From: Psettodes erumei
Lineage: Eukaryota; Chordata; Actinopteri; Pleuronectiformes; Psettodidae
Reading direction: 5' to 3'
DNA length: 64,000 nucleotides
Assembly (NCBI GenBank): GCA_016785225.1
Contig: JAFBJZ010000781.1
Span: 3,286,001-3,350,000, forward strand
Position numbers and translations under genes: made by a program
The notes under the pieces: generated by a model
Told to the model about the DNA's origin: nothing
What the model saw: the letters and a program-made list of their open reading frames with translations, nothing else
Databases searched by the model: none
Shown here: positions 61,401 to 64,000 of the stretch, piece by piece
Position numbering within the stretch: the first letter of the stretch is position 1
Layout of the letters: each line of letters opens with the position of its first letter

Positions 61401-61991
61401 AACGGAGAGCTGCTGCTGTCCCTGGACCACGAGCTCTTCTGCCCTGAACGTAATGACTGCAGGGGACACATCTGTCAGTCACGCTGTAACATCTGCTGAC
61501 TTCTTACTTGAATTTGACGTGAGCAGTGGCCACGTAGCTGTGTGAGGCTCAACACCACAGCACATATATTTGAAACGCAACACAGATATACGTGAAAGTT
61601 GAGGCTTCAAATCTGATCTTAACCTTCTTTTTTTTTCTCCATTCATTTCTTTCATTTATGTGACTGTATCTAAAGCACAGTGCTTTGTTGCGTTTGCGTA
61701 CCGGCTCAGTCAACAGCTGACAAATCAGCTTGTTGAAGGGTTTCATGGTTTCATGGCCCTACGGCGATCGAACGCGCCTCACCTGCTGAGAGGAGTGGTG
61801 GGAGTCCGGCTGATCTGCCAGGGAACCGTTCAGAGCTTCGGCCGAGGGTGGGGGAGGGACCGGAGGTGGAACCGACACATCCTGGTAGGAGTGGCCCCCT
61901 GTCGGGATGGAGTAGGGCGTCTCGTCGGGCAGGAACACCGGCCGCTTTGAGATGTGGGACGTGGTGGATTCCAGGTCCGCCAGCAGCGCGT
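55498..61991 (-). CDS. pxn: paxillin, first coding exon missing, with a large LD4-LD5 insert
   Basis: A focal-adhesion scaffold that binds FAK, vinculin and PIX-GIT through LD motifs and adhesion sites through four LIM domains. Minus-strand exons: 61991-61783, 61456-61371, 61293-61154, 61079-60896, 60108-59994, 59864-58608, 57709-57443, 57318-56908 (end uncertain), 56724-56563, 56449-56276, 56191-56110, 56006-55858, 55764-55498. LD motifs: DALLADLESTTSH, NLSELDRLLLELNAV, TVESLLDELEGSVP, RELDELMASLSDF and KLDNMLGSLQSDLNKL. FLPDETPYSIPTG keeps the Tyr31 site and DHVYSFPNKQK the Tyr118 site. The LIM domains read through CGACCKPIVGQ, CTHCQEEIGSRNFF, CGGCARAILENYISALN and CSGCQKPITGRCITAM to YCHGCFIKLFS. 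The MDDL exon must lie upstream, outside the window or unrecognised. The 1257-, 267- and roughly 411-bp exons are in frame and must be skipped for the usual isoform of about 560-590 residues. Confidence 0.95.
56908..59864 (-). other. pxn: three in-frame paxillin insert exons (long-isoform region)
   Basis: All three exons begin and end in phase 0, so they can be included or skipped together. Exon 59864-58608 encodes 419 residues rich in Ser, Pro and Ala, with an amphipathic LD-like segment (SLDEALDKLLEMGFAQN) and a motif-dense end (GTMTPYTERPYTDGSMTPLT). Exon 57709-57443 encodes a basic block (IKSVIRRTKETPNVHPMYRD, RRKQSDDWMTEG). Exon 57318 to about 56908 is proline-rich (IPPPPPPPPSPPPHPHMHIH, HPPPPPVREPPGPIPEPPP) and ends YDPVFPPMQ. 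Clean acceptors and the absence of stops over 1.9 kb argue for coding use. Its function is unknown to me. Confidence 0.75.
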
Positions 61992-63464
61992 CTGATAGAT
62001 ACAATGATCGTTGGCGGTCGTGCGCGATGGATTTGGTTGTACGGTGCACTAAAGTCATTTCTTCTGCCATCACACATCATGTACAAAACACAGTGGTGCT
62101 TCAATAAACAAAATCCTTGCATTTGCTTTAAGAGTTGAACGGCACGTGTCTTACTTTCATTCAAACAACTGTCTTGACTGACTAAAGCACACATTCCTGA
62201 ACTGCTGGTGCAGCGTGTGTCAGTAGTCAGGCTGGAAACCTGTTAATCCTTTACTGGGATTGTTAGGCGCTCTGTGGCGGCCGCCGGCTGCGGCGTCAGG
62301 CTGTAAACAGACGACAGCGGCCAGTTGGACCCAGTTTCTTAATCGCAAACGAGATTTCGGGCCCGGCCTCCATCACAGCCTGGCAAAGGCCGTCCCCGAG
62401 CCCGACTCCCACGCAGCACCTAAACCCATTAAGCCTTTATAAACTGTCCCTCTGAAACGCCCGGCATATTTGTTTTGAACCAGTCCTCACTATAAATACA
62501 AGCCTGCTGACAATGACAGCGAGCCGACACTGAGCTGGATGTGTTATACCTCAGCGCTCCGCCTCCGTGGGTATTGCTGTGAACTTAACAAAACACACTG
62601 CCGGGAACAAAGAAGCAGCCTGGACACAGAAAGTGTTTCTGGGTCCCGTCCAGGGCGGGAGGGGGCACAGCGTTGCCGTGCGGAGCGCTGGGAGGAACGC
62701 AGCAACTAAATAAGAACTCTTACATCACACAATCCATCCATCCTCGGCCTGTCCAGAATAGGCCGCGATCGCCGGCGACTGCATACCGTTACACTACGCA
62801 GGCCCGGACCTGCTGCGGGCCGTTTCGAGGAGCCGCTGCGCGCTGGAGCTCGATGCGCCAACAAAGTGAAGCGGGGAATTGTCCCAAAGAGTCGAGAAGA
62901 AAAAGGTGTCCGAGCCCTTCGAAGGACTTCGAAAATACAGACCAGTTAGATGAAAGTGAATTTATTCACGGACAAAAACTTTGACTAGAAATAAGATTAG
63001 TATACAAATTGTATCGTGTTTACGCTTTGTTTCACACTGTTTTTGCAAACAATCCCGCTTCTCCAAACACGACACCTTAAAAATCAAAGTTGCATCAAAG
63101 TAAATATTTCACTTAATGCGCTTAATGTAAAGCTGATGCGTACAGGCCAACATCCTGCTCAGTGACACCGGCAGACGCAACCAGCCGGCTATAAGTACAC
63201 GCACAATATCTGGAAAGTCAAGTCAGGCCAGGTGTGCGTTTCTTTCACCCCTGCGCACACGTAAAGATCCAGCGACAAAGTCTTTATCGCCCAATCGTAC
63301 AGTTACACAACGTGACGAGAGTTGTGGCTGCAGCAGACAAAGCGGCCGGTGGCAGGCACCCGGCGACACAGACATTCAAGGTTGGAATCATAAGAAAATC
63401 AGATTATCTGTACTCACGTTGTTTTATTTCCCACCTGCTGCACCTGTAATATTCTCCAGCCGGG

Positions 63465-63509
<45 letters not shown>

Positions 63510-64000
63510 GCAGGCAGCAGCACGGACAGAGATAGTGTGAGCAACAGGGAGCGAAAACATGCTGCCAGTGTGGAGGGGTGGGGGGGCCGGCGAGGGGGGG
63601 GGTGGTCTGAGGGCCCGAGCTGGGTGACAGCGTTCTTTCAACAACAGTGTCCCTGACAACAGACACCCTCCTCCACACCGTACCGTTTCACGCGTGTGCG
63701 CCCATTCAGCGCCGCGCGGATCGCTCGTGGCAGGAGTTTAAACCTTCCACTCGGATGAAGTTCAGAGGTTAAAAAAACGCGTCCCTCCCGTTTAAAATTC
63801 CGCTGCGATCCCTCGCCATGGCCCTCGGCCTGGGGGGGGGCGAGCGTTTCGGCCCCGGCGTTTGACGCGTAAACCACTTGGGAGTGCGAGCCTATTTAAA
63901 GCCGTCAGCTCAGCGAGTAGCCCGTGTCTGCGCAAATGTGCTGAAATATCACGAGCAGCTCAAAATAATCTGCACCTGGTGCTGACACGCTAAACAAGGT
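61992..64000 (-). other. pxn intron 1 and upstream sequence
   Basis: No exon encoding the MDDL start with a donor is recognised on the minus strand. The stretch has scattered CpG-rich patches (62640-62880, 63680-63870) and a TG microsatellite at 63466-63507. A promoter could lie in the GC-rich patch near 63.7-63.9 kb, but there is no direct evidence. Confidence 0.35.
63466..63507 (+). repeat. (TG)n microsatellite
   Basis: About 20 uninterrupted TG units after a run of G. Confidence 0.95.

Noticed and set aside
1..64000. tRNA, rRNA or snRNA genes
   Set aside because: No A/B-box pair, cloverleaf-like segment or conserved RNA core was recognised by eye on either strand. A covariance-model scan would be needed to exclude them.

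Overview
This is nuclear DNA from a ray-finned fish, most likely a percomorph teleost. The genes have many small GT-AG exons and short introns, and the proteins are close to human orthologues. The gene set includes purpurin (rbp4l). CA/TG microsatellites, a teleost-type interspersed repeat and a TA-flanked DNA-transposon remnant are present. There are no bacterial operons, CRISPR arrays or phage genes. All gene calls come from joining exons by hand and comparing them with remembered protein families; nothing was aligned by software.

Layout. (1) 0.3-1.5 kb (+): 3' end of a coiled-coil gene resembling GAS8/DRC4. (2) 2.3-15.3 kb (+): complete tankyrase-1 (tnks), 27 coding exons, 1256 residues. 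(3) 15.9-21.6 kb (+): complete alpha-L-iduronidase (idua), 14 exons, 633 residues, with a deletion-derived DNA transposon in intron 10. (4) 22.7-24.4 kb (-): purpurin (rbp4l) with a TATA box and a non-coding first exon. (5) 26.7-28.0 kb (-): ATP synthase subunit e (atp5me), whose poly(A) signal overlaps its stop codon. (6) 29.9-33.0 kb (-): silent Kv subunit kcnv2 (Kv8.2), complete except for a 1-bp deletion that breaks the reading frame. (7) 41.3-45.1 kb (+): tmem150a, with a long 3' UTR to about 47.7 kb. (8) 47.9-49.4 kb: a degenerate AT-rich tandem array. (9) 50.8-52.7 kb (-): E3 ligase rnf181. (10) 55.5-62.0 kb (-): paxillin (pxn) without its first coding exon; three in-frame exons totalling 1935 bp between LD4 and LD5 encode a large Ser/Pro-rich insert.

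The genes do not form one pathway. tnks, atp5me, rnf181 and pxn are broadly expressed housekeeping, signalling or adhesion genes, idua is lysosomal, and rbp4l and kcnv2 are known photoreceptor genes. The order preserves fragments of ancestral linkage: IDUA with ATP5ME as on human 4p16.3, and TMEM150A with RNF181 as on human 2p11.2.

I found no convincing new biological system. The observations most worth checking are the kcnv2 frameshift, the paxillin mega-insert, the transposon remnant with an acidic transposase-like tail, the tandem array bracketed by related sequence, and the duplicated GGATTA-containing unit upstream of kcnv2.
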